DNA of 64,000 nucleotides from an uncultured Mucilaginibacter sp. (GCA_903864275.1 CAIPFE010000025.1:23671-87670), one strand, 5' to 3'. Shown: positions 43,130-51,888, numbered from the stretch's first letter. The notes: generated from the letters alone by a model not told the origin. A program made the numbers and translations.

Positions 43130-44428
43130 TTACCTTTCCAGCTTCGCCACCCTCTTCGGCGTATCCTTCCCCGAAACTATAGTTCTCGAGCTTAACGCGA
43201 TGGCCCTTATCGCCGACACGATATTCGCCACATCCAAAGTGCTGAATTCATCTTTTACGGTGTGGTAATATTTATCAATGTCTATCTGGTCGGTTGATAT
43301 GGTATGCGCCGGGACGCCAACCCTGGCCAGCGAGGCGTTGTCGCTGCGGTAAAACAGGTTTTGATCGGGGTATGGGTCAGGATAAAATTTAAAGGCAGTG
43401 CCTTCGAGGTTTTTTTGGAGAATAGGGCCAAAGTCCGACCGCTCAAAACCCGTAATAAATGCCGAGTTCTCGCCAAATTTTGATGCTTTGCCTATCATCT
43501 CTATATTAAACATGGCCACCACCCTGTCGGGATCAACCGTTGTGGCGAAATGCTGCGAGCCGTATTCACCGATCTCTTCGGCGGTAAAGGCTACAAATAT
43601 TAATGTGCGGGCATTGTTATTTAATTTTTTGAAATATTTGGCCAGCTCAATTACCGCGGTGGTGCCGGAACCGTCATCATCTGCGCCATTGGCAATACTG
43701 TCGCCCTGCACGGGTTTCAGGATGCCAAGGTGGTCGTAATGCCCGGAAAATACCACGTATTCATTTGGCTTTGTTTTACCGGGAATAATACCGGCAATAT
43801 TAAATAAGGGCAGCTGTTCTGATTTACCGGTGTAGCTCACCTCAAACGATTTTAGATCATCATGCTTGCCCAGTACAAAAACCAGCGCCTGGTTATTATC
43901 GGTTTTATTGCTTACCGTGCCTTTTCTTGACCGGTCTCTTAACAAATTAAATAAAGCCGTAAACTCCGGGTCGACCAGTATGAGCAACTTTTTGCCACTC
44001 TTTAAATAGCCCATGTATTCTGTCCGGAAATTCTTCCCTGCGCTCAGGTTAGTGACCTGCACATCGGCGTTGTTGGTCCAGTTCAATGCTGGGGCGCTGG
44101 TGCTGGCAAACACGCTGTCGGCGGGTATCAGTTTTCCGTTAATTTCCACAAGTGTTTTAACAGGCGTAACCCTGGTCATGGTAAAGTTCTGACGAAAGCC
44201 GTCGTCGCCGGCTAAGGGCAGCAGGCCAATTTGTTTGTACTCGCCTTCAATAAACCGGGCGGCCTTTTCAATGCCCGGCGTAAAAGTGGCACGGCCCTGC
44301 ATATCGTCTGCCGACAGGGTTTTAATAACGCGTTCCACATCGTCCTGCCTGATGAGCTTATTTACATCCTGCCCGAAACTGTAAAAGGATACTGTAACTA
44401 AAGCAATTGCCGATATAATCTTTTTCAT
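43130..44428 (-). CDS. M28 family zinc aminopeptidase
   Basis: A 432-residue secreted peptidase with a signal peptide (about 1-19). The PA-like insert precedes the catalytic domain. Zinc ligands and the catalytic acid appear in order: VFSGHYDHLG, GADDDGSGT, FTAEEIGEYGSQH, FNIEMIGK and the last His in PAHTISTDQIDIDKYYHT. The pattern fits Bacteroidota M28 exopeptidases that act on periplasmic peptides. It lies 6 bp after the M61 gene on the same strand, so both are probably one operon. Confidence 0.9.
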   Translation of the reverse strand: MKKIISAIALVTVSFYSFGQDVNKLIRQDDVERVIKTLSADDMQGRATFTPGIEKAARFIEGEYKQIGLLPLAGDDGFRQNFTMTRVTPVKTLVEINGKLIPADSVFASTSAPALNWTNNADVQVTNLSAGKNFRTEYMGYLKSGKKLLILVDPEFTALFNLLRDRSRKGTVSNKTDNNQALVFVLGKHDDLKSFEVSYTGKSEQLPLFNIAGIIPGKTKPNEYVVFSGHYDHLGILKPVQGDSIANGADDDGSGTTAVIELAKYFKKLNNNARTLIFVAFTAEEIGEYGSQHFATTVDPDRVVAMFNIEMIGKASKFGENSAFITGFERSDFGPILQKNLEGTAFKFYPDPYPDQNLFYRSDNASLARVGVPAHTISTDQIDIDKYYHTVKDEFSTLDVANIVSAIRAIALSSRTIVSGKDTPKRVAKLER

Positions 44429-44434
44429 AATTTT

Positions 44435-46309
44435 TTACTGAACTTTTGTTGATAACCAGTTATTCCTGAACGTTTCCTGATCCTTAGTCAATTCCTTCCC
44501 CGCCTTTTCAAAAGTAACCACTTCAAGGTAAGGGTTTTCTTCTAAAGTGATGGTTGCCTCATGTTCGCCGGTGCGGTTTTTATAGTTAACTATTATCTTA
44601 TCGCCCACATTTTTACCGGCCACAATATCATTAAAGGCCTGGGCGTCTTTTATCTCTTTGCCATCGGCTTTTAAAATAACATCACCGGCATCCAGGCCTG
44701 CTTTATAAATTGGTGTGCCCATGATGGTGCTTGATTGTATGGGCAAGCCTTCAGCCCCGGCGGTACGCGCCTGGCCCGACCTTCCCCTGCCAGGCGTCGT
44801 GGATAACGGGCCAGCCCATGCTTTTCCGGGCTGTGCCTTGCGCAGTAATAAGCCTGCCTTTGCCAGTAAAGCCTCGTAATTGTTTTTATCTACGCCATAA
44901 ATATATTTATTAAAAAAGTCGGCGGCGAATTTTGGGTTTTTGGTGACTTTAGCCAGGTCGCTTTGCAGGTCGGGAATGGTATAAGGTTTCATCACCTTGC
45001 CGCGATCAAGCCAAACGGTTTTCATATAATCATCCAGCGTGAGGTTAAACTCGCTGCGCAGTCGCAGGTCCAGCGCCAGGGCGGTTGCCCCGCCATAGAG
45101 GTAATAGCTGGTAAAAATATTATTATCGTTATTAGGATCGATGGATACACCTGCATCCGCAAATACCGAATGGTTGCTGGACTGCACGGGCGTATATTTT
45201 GCCGCGCCGGGCGTATTTAATACCGCGTTCACCAGCCCGCCCAGCGTGCGGGTATATTCATCAACCGTATGGAAGCCCGACCGCACTAACAGCATTTCGC
45301 CATAATATTGGGTAAAGCCTTCGGCGAACCAAAGCTCGCCGCTCATATTGGCATGCTCAAAATTAAACGGCTCCAATGATTTTGGACGGATACGCTTCAC
45401 ATTCCAGCTATGAAAATACTCGTGCGAAAATACGCTTAGCATTTGTATCTCATTGCCTTCAACCTTTACTATCGGCAGTACGATGCAGGTTGAGTTGCGG
45501 TGCTCCATTCCATCGCCCGAGGTGGTGGGATAATCATCATCCAGGAATGTATATTCGCCATAATCATAAGCCGGTAACTCGCCGAAAACTGCTTTTTCTT
45601 CGAGCACCATTTTTTGCACCTGCTTGCCAAAATTATCAATAACCGACTGCGCATCATCGGAATGGACGGTCAAATTAATTTTCTCCGTTTTGCCGCCGGT
45701 ATTTGCAACGGTCCAGCTGGTTTCTTTAAAGTTCGAAAGCTCGGTAGGGCTGTCCATCATGTACTGCAGGTCGGGGGCGCTGTAAACGTTTGCGCCTTCG
45801 TTTTTTAATTGGGTGGCCACTTTCCAGCCATATTTATCAATATCGTTAAACTCAAACTTAACCGGCCTTTTCTCCTGCCCTGGCACCCACATAAACGCGG
45901 CAGGCATATTCAGGTGGGCATGGCTTGCGTCAATGCTTGCATAAGTGCCGTCGGTCCAGTTAGCAAACAAAGTGTAGTGGATCACCACAGTCTCGGGATG
46001 ATCACCGCCAACCTGGTATACATCGCCTTCAATTTGTTTTAAGGGAATGGCCGCGCCCCCTACCTCCGTTGCCGTAACGTTATAAATATTTTTGCCAAAT
46101 TCGTGCGTTGCATAACGCCCTGCCGACGACCGGCTCATCCTCACGGTAAATTCCCGGGGAGGGGCTTTTGGTATGGTCATTACAATCTCGGCCTCATGAT
46201 GCACCGCATTGGGAAATGAAACCGCATAAAAAATCGCCTTCGGCGCCTCCTGGGCAAAGGCAACAGATACAAATAAACAAACAACAGCTAATAAGAATAT
46301 TTTTTTCAT
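44435..46309 (-). CDS. M61 glycyl aminopeptidase-like protein with PDZ domain
   Basis: A 624-residue secreted peptidase. After the signal peptide (about 1-19) come the M61 N-terminal beta domain (PPREFTVRMSRSSAGRYATHEFGKN) and the catalytic domain with HEYFH at 296-300 and the distal Glu in GELWFAEGFTQYYGE. The C-terminal PDZ domain is at about 525-610 (MGTPIYKAGLDAGDVILKADGKEI). The linker before the PDZ domain is unusually rich in Gly, Ala and Pro. Aminopeptidase activity is inferred from the family. Confidence 0.9.
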   Translation of the reverse strand: MKKIFLLAVVCLFVSVAFAQEAPKAIFYAVSFPNAVHHEAEIVMTIPKAPPREFTVRMSRSSAGRYATHEFGKNIYNVTATEVGGAAIPLKQIEGDVYQVGGDHPETVVIHYTLFANWTDGTYASIDASHAHLNMPAAFMWVPGQEKRPVKFEFNDIDKYGWKVATQLKNEGANVYSAPDLQYMMDSPTELSNFKETSWTVANTGGKTEKINLTVHSDDAQSVIDNFGKQVQKMVLEEKAVFGELPAYDYGEYTFLDDDYPTTSGDGMEHRNSTCIVLPIVKVEGNEIQMLSVFSHEYFHSWNVKRIRPKSLEPFNFEHANMSGELWFAEGFTQYYGEMLLVRSGFHTVDEYTRTLGGLVNAVLNTPGAAKYTPVQSSNHSVFADAGVSIDPNNDNNIFTSYYLYGGATALALDLRLRSEFNLTLDDYMKTVWLDRGKVMKPYTIPDLQSDLAKVTKNPKFAADFFNKYIYGVDKNNYEALLAKAGLLLRKAQPGKAWAGPLSTTPGRGRSGQARTAGAEGLPIQSSTIMGTPIYKAGLDAGDVILKADGKEIKDAQAFNDIVAGKNVGDKIIVNYKNRTGEHEATITLEENPYLEVVTFEKAGKELTKDQETFRNNWLSTKVQ

Positions 46310-46395
46310 TGGTATAAAAATTTAGTGCCGATTTAACAGCGGTCAAATTACTATTAAAATCAGAAATTTATGTACCAAATTATTATCGAACGGTC

Positions 46396-46538
46396 TGAAC
46401 CGGGATTAAACAGATTTTACGGATTTTTCTGATCAGGTGACATAAAGTAGCGTTTAGATAATCAAAAAAGCCTGGGCATTTGAATGGTATGTTTTTTAAA
46501 ATCCGATGAATCCGTAAAATCTGCTAAATCCCGGTTCA
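46396..46538. repeat. word-type inverted repeat, 30-bp arms
   Basis: Arms 46396-46425 and 46509-46538 match at 28 of 30 positions as inverted repeats; the outer ends read TGAACCGGGATT and AATCCCGGTTCA. The loop is 83 nt. It occupies the gap between the M61 start and the DUF4407 stop codon. The word (CAGATTTTACGGATT) is of a kind often seen in Bacteroidota intergenic dyads. Confidence 0.78.
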
Positions 46539-46544
46539 GCCAAG

Positions 46545-47663
46545 CTAATCATAACTATGCCGCTCAATATCATAGTCAGATTGTGCGGAAATTATCTTTT
46601 TTTGCTTCGCGATCTCCCGGTCGAGGTGATGGTCGTAAACGCTATCGGTGACTTCAATATTACGTTCTTTGTCCCTTTCGGCGTAATGGATATCAGCTTC
46701 CGACAGCTTTGAAATAGCCACATCATAGGGCCCTTTGGGCGACATCAGCTTTACAAATACCGGCAAACATTCAAACAAAATAAAAAGGAAACTAATAAAC
46801 GATTCGGCCAGGTAAGTATCCAGGTCCCGGGTGCCATTTTCATTGTAGGATAACTGGCCCAGGGCCCAGTTACGATCGGAAAAACCTGCTATGTTTGAAA
46901 GGCTGTCAAGCTGGTGGTCGTTAAACAGGCGTGTATTGGTGAGGCCTTCAAAATCTTTACGTTCGGCCAGGTATTGGTCCATTTTGTCCTGGTTATCCAT
47001 CACCGTTTTCAAACGGTCTTCTTTTTCCTGCAAAACGTCCCGTTTCTGTTTGGCGTAAGTGCCGTACCCCACGATCCCTGACGTTTGGTCGGTTTTATCG
47101 CCAAAAACTTCCTGGTTAAGCTGGGAACGGGAATTATTGATATCGGTTTCGAGCGAATCCTTTTCGCGCTTTAATTCCTTGTTTTTACCCAACTCCATCG
47201 CGTATTTGTCGGTATAAGTTTTCTGGAGCGTATCTATCTTACGGTGCTGTCCTTTTAAATAGGCGCTTTTTAATTTCTGGCGTATCTCTTTATCAAATAT
47301 CTTAAGCTCCAATGGCCGCGAGATAACTATACCGATCATTATCGCCAGTAAAATACGTGGGGAAGCCTGCAATATCTGCTGATTCGTAGTGCCCTGTTTA
47401 TCAATGCTGGATACGATATAGCGGTCCATATTAAAAATGGCCGTACCCCATATTAATCCAAACAATATAGCAAAGCCAACTGCAAAGGCGCTCCCGCTAA
47501 ACACAAAATACATGGCGTAACCACCAGATAATGTGGCAAATAGCGCCGTGAAAAATATAGTGGCCCCAATACCGACATATTTATTATGCTCGATGGGGTA
47601 TTTTTTTAATGTGCCAATATGCGCTCCCGAACAGAACCAAAAAAAGCGGGTAATTTTCTTCAT
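46545..47663 (-). CDS. DUF4407 membrane protein
   Basis: A 372-residue protein matching DUF4407. Four membrane helices occur: two near residues 29-75, one near 103-120, and one near 285-305. A long coiled-coil insert lies between the third and fourth (about 130-250, rich in Lys and Glu). The short motif IFNMDRYIVSSIDK follows helix 2. Family function is unknown. It is divergent from the rhodanese gene. Confidence 0.87.
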   Translation of the reverse strand: MKKITRFFWFCSGAHIGTLKKYPIEHNKYVGIGATIFFTALFATLSGGYAMYFVFSGSAFAVGFAILFGLIWGTAIFNMDRYIVSSIDKQGTTNQQILQASPRILLAIMIGIVISRPLELKIFDKEIRQKLKSAYLKGQHRKIDTLQKTYTDKYAMELGKNKELKREKDSLETDINNSRSQLNQEVFGDKTDQTSGIVGYGTYAKQKRDVLQEKEDRLKTVMDNQDKMDQYLAERKDFEGLTNTRLFNDHQLDSLSNIAGFSDRNWALGQLSYNENGTRDLDTYLAESFISFLFILFECLPVFVKLMSPKGPYDVAISKLSEADIHYAERDKERNIEVTDSVYDHHLDREIAKQKKIISAQSDYDIERHSYD

Positions 47664-47754
47664 TAATTATTAATTACATGCGACAGACACTTATAAAACG
47701 CACTTAGGCATTGAATGTTACAAAACTTATACCTAAATATTTGCTACATAAATT

Positions 47755-47762
47755 TACCTTTG
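47755..47762 (+). promoter_or_regulatory. TAnnTTTG -7 box of the rhodanese operon
   Basis: TACCTTTG, 20 nt before the rhodanese ATG at 47783. A second perfect match, TATATTTG at 47772-47779, lies only three bases before the ATG and would start within the gene, so the first is preferred. Confidence 0.45.
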
Positions 47763-47782
47763 AAAATATTTTATATTTGGCC

Positions 47783-48097
47783 ATGAAAGAAGTTAGCGTA
47801 CAGGAACTGAAAGAAAAAAAAGATACAGGTGAGGATTTTCAATTAATTGACGTTCGGGAAGACTTTGAATACGAGATGTCGAACCTGGGCGGCCTGCTGA
47901 TCCCGCTGGGCGGCATCTTAATTGAAACTGAAAAAATAGATAAAGACAAGCCTGTTGTGATCATGTGCCGCAGCGGCAAACGCAGCGCGGCGGCCATAAT
48001 GCAGCTGGAGCAACAGGGTTTTACCAACCTTTACAATTTAAAAGGCGGAATTTTAGCCTGGGCGGATGAGATTGACCCAACCATTAGCGTATATTAG
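47783..48097 (+). CDS. single-domain rhodanese-like protein
   Basis: A 104-residue rhodanese domain starting MKEVSVQELK; the longer frame runs into the promoter. The active-site loop CRSGKRS begins at Cys62. The LIDVREDFEYEMSNLGG segment is the standard first half. It transfers sulfur or binds the substrate as a persulfide. It is followed at once by a small membrane protein and an SPFH protein, likely one operon. Confidence 0.9.
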   Translation: MKEVSVQELKEKKDTGEDFQLIDVREDFEYEMSNLGGLLIPLGGILIETEKIDKDKPVVIMCRSGKRSAAAIMQLEQQGFTNLYNLKGGILAWADEIDPTISVY

Positions 48098-48100
48098 GCC

Positions 48101-48292
48101 ATGTGGAAAAAGGCAATTCCCAATACGTTATATACTGTGGGCATTATTATATGCCTGATTACCGGTTACCAATATGGCATTGTGCAGGGTCAATACGGCT
48201 ACCTGTTCGGCGCTTTGGTATTAATAGCTATCTTTGTTTACCTTAAGATAAAAATCCTGAAGGAAATAAAAAACACACTCAAAAAACCTTAA
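48101..48292 (+). CDS. small two-helix membrane protein
   Basis: A 63-residue protein with two hydrophobic helices (about 8-26 and 33-50) and a basic C-terminus (KIKILKEIKNTLKKP). It begins 3 bp after the rhodanese stop codon. It resembles the DUF6358-type small proteins of Sphingobacteriaceae, but I am not certain of that assignment. Confidence 0.7.
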   Translation: MWKKAIPNTLYTVGIIICLITGYQYGIVQGQYGYLFGALVLIAIFVYLKIKILKEIKNTLKKP

Positions 48293-48305
48293 TTCCCCCA
48301 ACATT

Positions 48306-49211
48306 ATGCTTATTGCAATTTTAGGGATCATCATACTCATTGTGGGTATGGTGCTCAAACGCTCGCCCGAACCAGGCAGCCATTTTGCCGGTATTATTAA
48401 TACCGTAGGGATAGTAATTGTTTTGTTAGGACTGGCGCTTTCATCCGTAAAGATCATCGATCCGGGCCGGGTGGGCGTACAGGTGCTTTTCGGTAAAGTG
48501 CAGGACAACATACTCGAAAGCGGTCTGCATATCATCAACCCTGCTGTAGAAGTTACTACATTCAGCATCCAGACGGAAAACTACACCATGAGCGCGAAAG
48601 ACAGCGAAGGCGCTGTACCGGGCGATGATGCTATACGCGTACTTTCATCCGATGGGCTGGAAGTTACTATCGACTTGTCGGTATTATACCGCTTAAACCC
48701 CAACAAAGCGCCTTACATGCTGCAAAACATCGGTGAGCATTATGAAGATAAGATCGTTCGCCCGGTTACCCGCACAGCAATCCGCGACAATGCGGTAAAT
48801 TACCAGGCAGTTGACCTTTATTCGATAAAGCGCGAAGAATTTCAGTATAAGATCAATAAAACCATTACCGATAATTTTGCAAAAAATGGTTTGGAGGTGC
48901 AGCAAATACTGGTGCGGAATATCAGTTTACCGGCATCCGTAAAAGCAAGCATCGAATCAAAGATCAATGCCGAGCAGGATGCCCAGAAAATGCAGTTTGT
49001 TTTGCAGAAAGAACGCCAAGAAGCCGACCGTAAACGCGTGGAGGCACAGGGTATAGCCGATTACCAGAAAATTATTTCGCAGGGCCTTACCGAGCAGCAG
49101 CTGCAATACCAAACTATACTCGCTCAAAAAGAGATCGCGTTATCACCAAATACCAAGATCATTATTATGGGAGCCGGTAAAGGAACGCCGATAATGCTGA
49201 GTGAAAAATAA
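48306..49211 (+). CDS. prohibitin-type SPFH/Band 7 membrane protein
   Basis: A 301-residue protein with two N-terminal hydrophobic segments (about 1-45), then an SPFH domain (IIDPGRVGVQVLFGKVQDNILESGLHIINP) and a C-terminal coiled-coil (AEQDAQKMQFVLQKERQEADRKRVEAQGIADYQKII). The layout matches bacterial prohibitins, which form ring oligomers and organise membrane domains or protect proteases. The sequence QGLTEQQLQYQTILAQKE is typical for the family. Confidence 0.9.
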   Translation: MLIAILGIIILIVGMVLKRSPEPGSHFAGIINTVGIVIVLLGLALSSVKIIDPGRVGVQVLFGKVQDNILESGLHIINPAVEVTTFSIQTENYTMSAKDSEGAVPGDDAIRVLSSDGLEVTIDLSVLYRLNPNKAPYMLQNIGEHYEDKIVRPVTRTAIRDNAVNYQAVDLYSIKREEFQYKINKTITDNFAKNGLEVQQILVRNISLPASVKASIESKINAEQDAQKMQFVLQKERQEADRKRVEAQGIADYQKIISQGLTEQQLQYQTILAQKEIALSPNTKIIIMGAGKGTPIMLSEK

Positions 49212-49219
49212 TTGGCGCG

Positions 49220-49252
49220 AATTTTCACGAATTAAGGCGAATTGCACGAATT
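49220..49252 (+). repeat. 33-bp terminal inverted repeat, left arm
   Basis: Starts AATTTTCACGAATTAAGG; pairs with 49702-49734 at 32 of 33 positions. Seven bases separate the arm from the ATG of the enclosed gene. Confidence 0.85.
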
Positions 49253-49259
49253 TTAGAAA

Positions 49260-49703
49260 ATGAATTATTGGGATTTTACTTCTGATAATAATTGGTTTAG
49301 TCTAAAGCTCCCTGAAAATTGGGCGGAATATGATGATGAGGACAATGTCTTTGCTTTTTTTAATACAGAAAAGTGGAGTGGTAATTTGAGAATAAGTCAT
49401 TTGCGTCGGCAAAATGATGAGAAGGAAGTTAACGATGCTTCGTTCTACACAGGATCTGAATTTGCCGATAAACCAGGCGTTATGAAAGTTAAGCTGGGTG
49501 ACTGGGATGCCACGTTCTACAGCAAAGGAACTAACGAAGGAGATATAATCTATTTCTGGGCGACCGGATCAAAAAACGATTTGTTTATTTGCTCTTTTAC
49601 TTTTGATAAACCATTTCTGGGTACTGATTGGCACAATAATGAACTAATAGCCGTAGGCGAAATTCTCGGTAGCATCAAAGTCATATATCTTGAAAGAATT
49701 TAA
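49260..49703 (+). CDS. AT-rich orphan protein enclosed by inverted repeats
   Basis: A 147-residue cytoplasmic protein (MNYWDFTSDNNWFSLKLPENWAEYDDEDN at the start) with alternating beta-strands and aromatic residues; it may be related to DUF3805-type proteins, with low certainty. The gene fills the space between two 33-bp inverted repeats, and its stop codon overlaps the right arm by two bases. Composition is AT-rich relative to the SPFH and DUF1080 neighbours. Function unknown; a small immunity- or defence-like role cannot be excluded. Confidence 0.65.
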   Translation: MNYWDFTSDNNWFSLKLPENWAEYDDEDNVFAFFNTEKWSGNLRISHLRRQNDEKEVNDASFYTGSEFADKPGVMKVKLGDWDATFYSKGTNEGDIIYFWATGSKNDLFICSFTFDKPFLGTDWHNNELIAVGEILGSIKVIYLERI

Positions 49704-49734
49704 TTCGTGAAATTCGCCTTAATTCGTGAAAATT
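49702..49734 (-). repeat. 33-bp terminal inverted repeat, right arm
   Basis: Starts AATTCGTGAAATTCGCC; the reverse complement matches 49220-49252 with one mismatch (G/T). Confidence 0.85.
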
Positions 49735-49745
49735 AATGTGATTAT

Positions 49746-50609
49746 TTACTTAAAGTAACCCGCATACTCTGCCGGTATCCCGTCAATCGGTTTAATCATA
49801 ATATCCTTATAAAAAACCTCTGCGGCCTCGCATTGCAGTTGTATCTTACCACTTACCAGCGGCTTTGCCTCATTGCCAACCATATACCGGCTGTTTGATA
49901 ACGCCATTACTACCTGCCCGTTAACAATTCGGATGGCCTTATCGCCATAGGTGATCAGTTCAAGATCGTTCCAGCTGCCTTTGTTTTCGGCATCTACGCC
50001 GGCATGACAAAAGCCGCCGTTACCGGTACCCGAGCCAAAAGCAGTAAGTGTGCCCTTATTGTCGAAATAATAGTTGCTGCCGTCTTTCCGCGCTTTAACA
50101 TCTTCCCTTGAACTGGCCTGTGACCAATAGTCGCCCATGCCGCCTTCGGTAACCTGGAACTCCTGGCTCAGCATCCAGGTACGCCAGTATTCCACCCCGC
50201 ATTCGCCTTGCCCGTGGTACAAAACCCCCGAATCCTTATCTTCTTTCAAACGCGGCACCCACTTTTTATCGCCCCATTTTACTTTTAACTTCAAATCGTA
50301 ATTGCCGAAATCCGCTTTAGTAAACAGGCAGCAGTAAATAGGGCCGCCAATTTTTAATACCTGTTCGCCATTTTCATCTATAACAGAAAATTCGTTTTCC
50401 TCGTTTTTATTGTAGCCAAGAGGCTTTATTAAGTTACCATTTTCATCTTTCGGCGCTTCGCCTTTGTAACCATCCTTATGCCGGAAGCTTTGATAAATTT
50501 CCCATTTGGAAAGTTTCTTGTCCAGCAGGGATGTCCATTCGTCTTTGGGTTTGAAAGAAGTAGAGGCGAGTAGGATTAAAAGAAGGCAGAATAGCGACAG
50601 CGTTTTCAT
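49746..50609 (-). CDS. secreted DUF1080 (3-keto-disaccharide hydrolase-like) protein
   Basis: A 287-residue protein with signal peptide MKTLSLFCLLLILLASTSF; the longer frame adds seven residues before it. It is a concanavalin-like DUF1080 domain: WTSLLDKKLSKWEIY, FGNYDLKLKVKWGDKKWVPR, KDSGVLYHGQGE, WNDLELITYGDKAIRIVNGQVV and SGKIQLQCEAAEVFYKDIMIKPI. The family (PF06439) includes hydrolases of 3-keto-glycosides. This agrees with the GMC, Gfo/Idh/MocA and TIM-barrel genes elsewhere in the window. Confidence 0.87.
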   Translation of the reverse strand: MKTLSLFCLLLILLASTSFKPKDEWTSLLDKKLSKWEIYQSFRHKDGYKGEAPKDENGNLIKPLGYNKNEENEFSVIDENGEQVLKIGGPIYCCLFTKADFGNYDLKLKVKWGDKKWVPRLKEDKDSGVLYHGQGECGVEYWRTWMLSQEFQVTEGGMGDYWSQASSREDVKARKDGSNYYFDNKGTLTAFGSGTGNGGFCHAGVDAENKGSWNDLELITYGDKAIRIVNGQVVMALSNSRYMVGNEAKPLVSGKIQLQCEAAEVFYKDIMIKPIDGIPAEYAGYFK

Positions 50610-50706
50610 GATAATGTGGTTGAATTTCAAAAATACGCATTTGCAGGTATTTATTATTGAGAGAAAATAGCCCAGAAAATTTGGCGATGCGGTGGCTTAC
50701 TTGCAA

Positions 50707-50739
50707 AGATTTGACAACTTTTAAAAAGTTGTCAAATCT
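50707..50739. terminator. perfect 16-bp stem hairpin after the epimerase gene
   Basis: AGATTTGACAACTTTT at 50707-50722 and its exact complement at 50724-50739, with a one-base loop. It begins at the epimerase stop codon (50738-50740) and lies upstream of the DUF1080 gene. A partly decayed copy with the same left arm is at 19311-19335. Confidence 0.7.
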
Positions 50740-51745
50740 AACTCAATCCCAACCCCGGGTTATCACCCAACACCCACTTGCCATCCCTAAACTCAGGCAT
50801 TTTGTAGGGATTATTACTCGTTAAAAACGGCCCATCCAGGTCCGCCCAATCGCATTGGGGGGCGAGGGCAATGCCGGCAAGGGTAGCACAGCTGGTTTCG
50901 CTCATGCAGCCGATCATCAGTTTCAGGCCCAGTTCCCTTGCCTTTAAAATCATCCGGTGCGCCTCATACATCCCGGCCGATTTCATCAGTTTTATGTTGA
51001 TGCCATGATAAACGCCTTTGGCTTTTTCCACATCCGGCAAACGTTGTACCGCTTCATCGCCGATGATGGGAATAGGGCTGCGTTCTGTTAGCCAGGCATT
51101 GCTGTCGATGTCTGTTTTTAGCATGGGTTGCTCAATTAGTAAAACGCCCTGCTCGTGCAGCCAGTGGCATAGATCGAGGCTTTGCTGCAGGTCTGTCCAG
51201 CCCTGATTTGCGTCCACAAAAAGGGGAAGATCTGTTACTGAGCGGATGGTTTTTATCAGTTCCTTATCGCTGTCACGACCTGATTTTACCTTTATGATTT
51301 TGCAATCAGGGTTTTCTTTTACTTTTTGAATAATGACCTCTGGCTTGTCAATCCCTATAGTAAAACTGGTTGCGGGCATTTTTGCAGGATCGCTCCCAAG
51401 CAGTTGCCAGCAGGGTTTCTGCTGCAATTTGCCGTCGAGGTCGTGCAAGGCGATATCAATCCCGGCTTTTGTGGCAGGGTTGCCGGGTGCGATGCTATCG
51501 AGGTAGGCGATGATCGCCCCAAAATCAAAAGGGTATTTGAATCGGGCGGCATCAACCTTTTTTAAAAAATCCGTTGCACTTTGAAAGCTTTCGCCCATAT
51601 AGGGCACCATAGAAGCTTCGCCATAGCCTGTTTGACCTTCATATTCAACCTGCAACAGCATTATGGGGGTAGAAGTACGCGAAAATTTGGCGATGGTAAA
51701 TGTATGCTTAAGCAGCAGTTCGAAGGGTTGGTAAGTCAGTATCAT
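50738..51745 (-). CDS. dipeptide epimerase, enolase superfamily (L-Ala-D/L-Glu type)
   Basis: A 335-residue enolase-superfamily enzyme. The KxK base motif is K152-V-K154 (IIKVKSGRD), the metal ligands are D178 (FVDANQGW), E205 (LIEQPM) and D230 (GDEAV), and the second base is K252 (INIKLMKSAGM). All are intact. The pattern fits L-Ala-D/L-Glu epimerase and related dipeptide epimerases that recycle peptidoglycan peptides. It suits a region rich in peptidases. Confidence 0.9.
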   Translation of the reverse strand: MILTYQPFELLLKHTFTIAKFSRTSTPIMLLQVEYEGQTGYGEASMVPYMGESFQSATDFLKKVDAARFKYPFDFGAIIAYLDSIAPGNPATKAGIDIALHDLDGKLQQKPCWQLLGSDPAKMPATSFTIGIDKPEVIIQKVKENPDCKIIKVKSGRDSDKELIKTIRSVTDLPLFVDANQGWTDLQQSLDLCHWLHEQGVLLIEQPMLKTDIDSNAWLTERSPIPIIGDEAVQRLPDVEKAKGVYHGINIKLMKSAGMYEAHRMILKARELGLKLMIGCMSETSCATLAGIALAPQCDWADLDGPFLTSNNPYKMPEFRDGKWVLGDNPGLGLS

Positions 51746-51828
51746 GTTAAATTCAAAGCTAAAATTTTTGTGATGAAATGCGATGTCGTTTTCAAAATAA
51801 ACCCGGTATTGATCGCATGGCGGCGAAT

Positions 51829-51888
51829 CTACTCACCCCGACATCGCTTCGCTCGTCGACCCTCTCTACCGCAAGCGGTAAAGAGGGT
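51829..51888 (-). repeat. hairpin-tail repeat family 1, unit C (left of DUF559)
   Basis: Hairpin at 51859-51888 (30 nt), tail on the minus strand through 51829 (CGACGAGCGAAGCGATG, then GGGGTGAG). The hairpin end faces the DUF559 gene, 35 bp away, and the tail points outward. Confidence 0.88.

Noticed and set aside
49220..49734. Insertion sequence
   Set aside because: The enclosed protein has no transposase features and the length is only 515 bp, so it was reported as a repeat-bounded gene instead of an IS.
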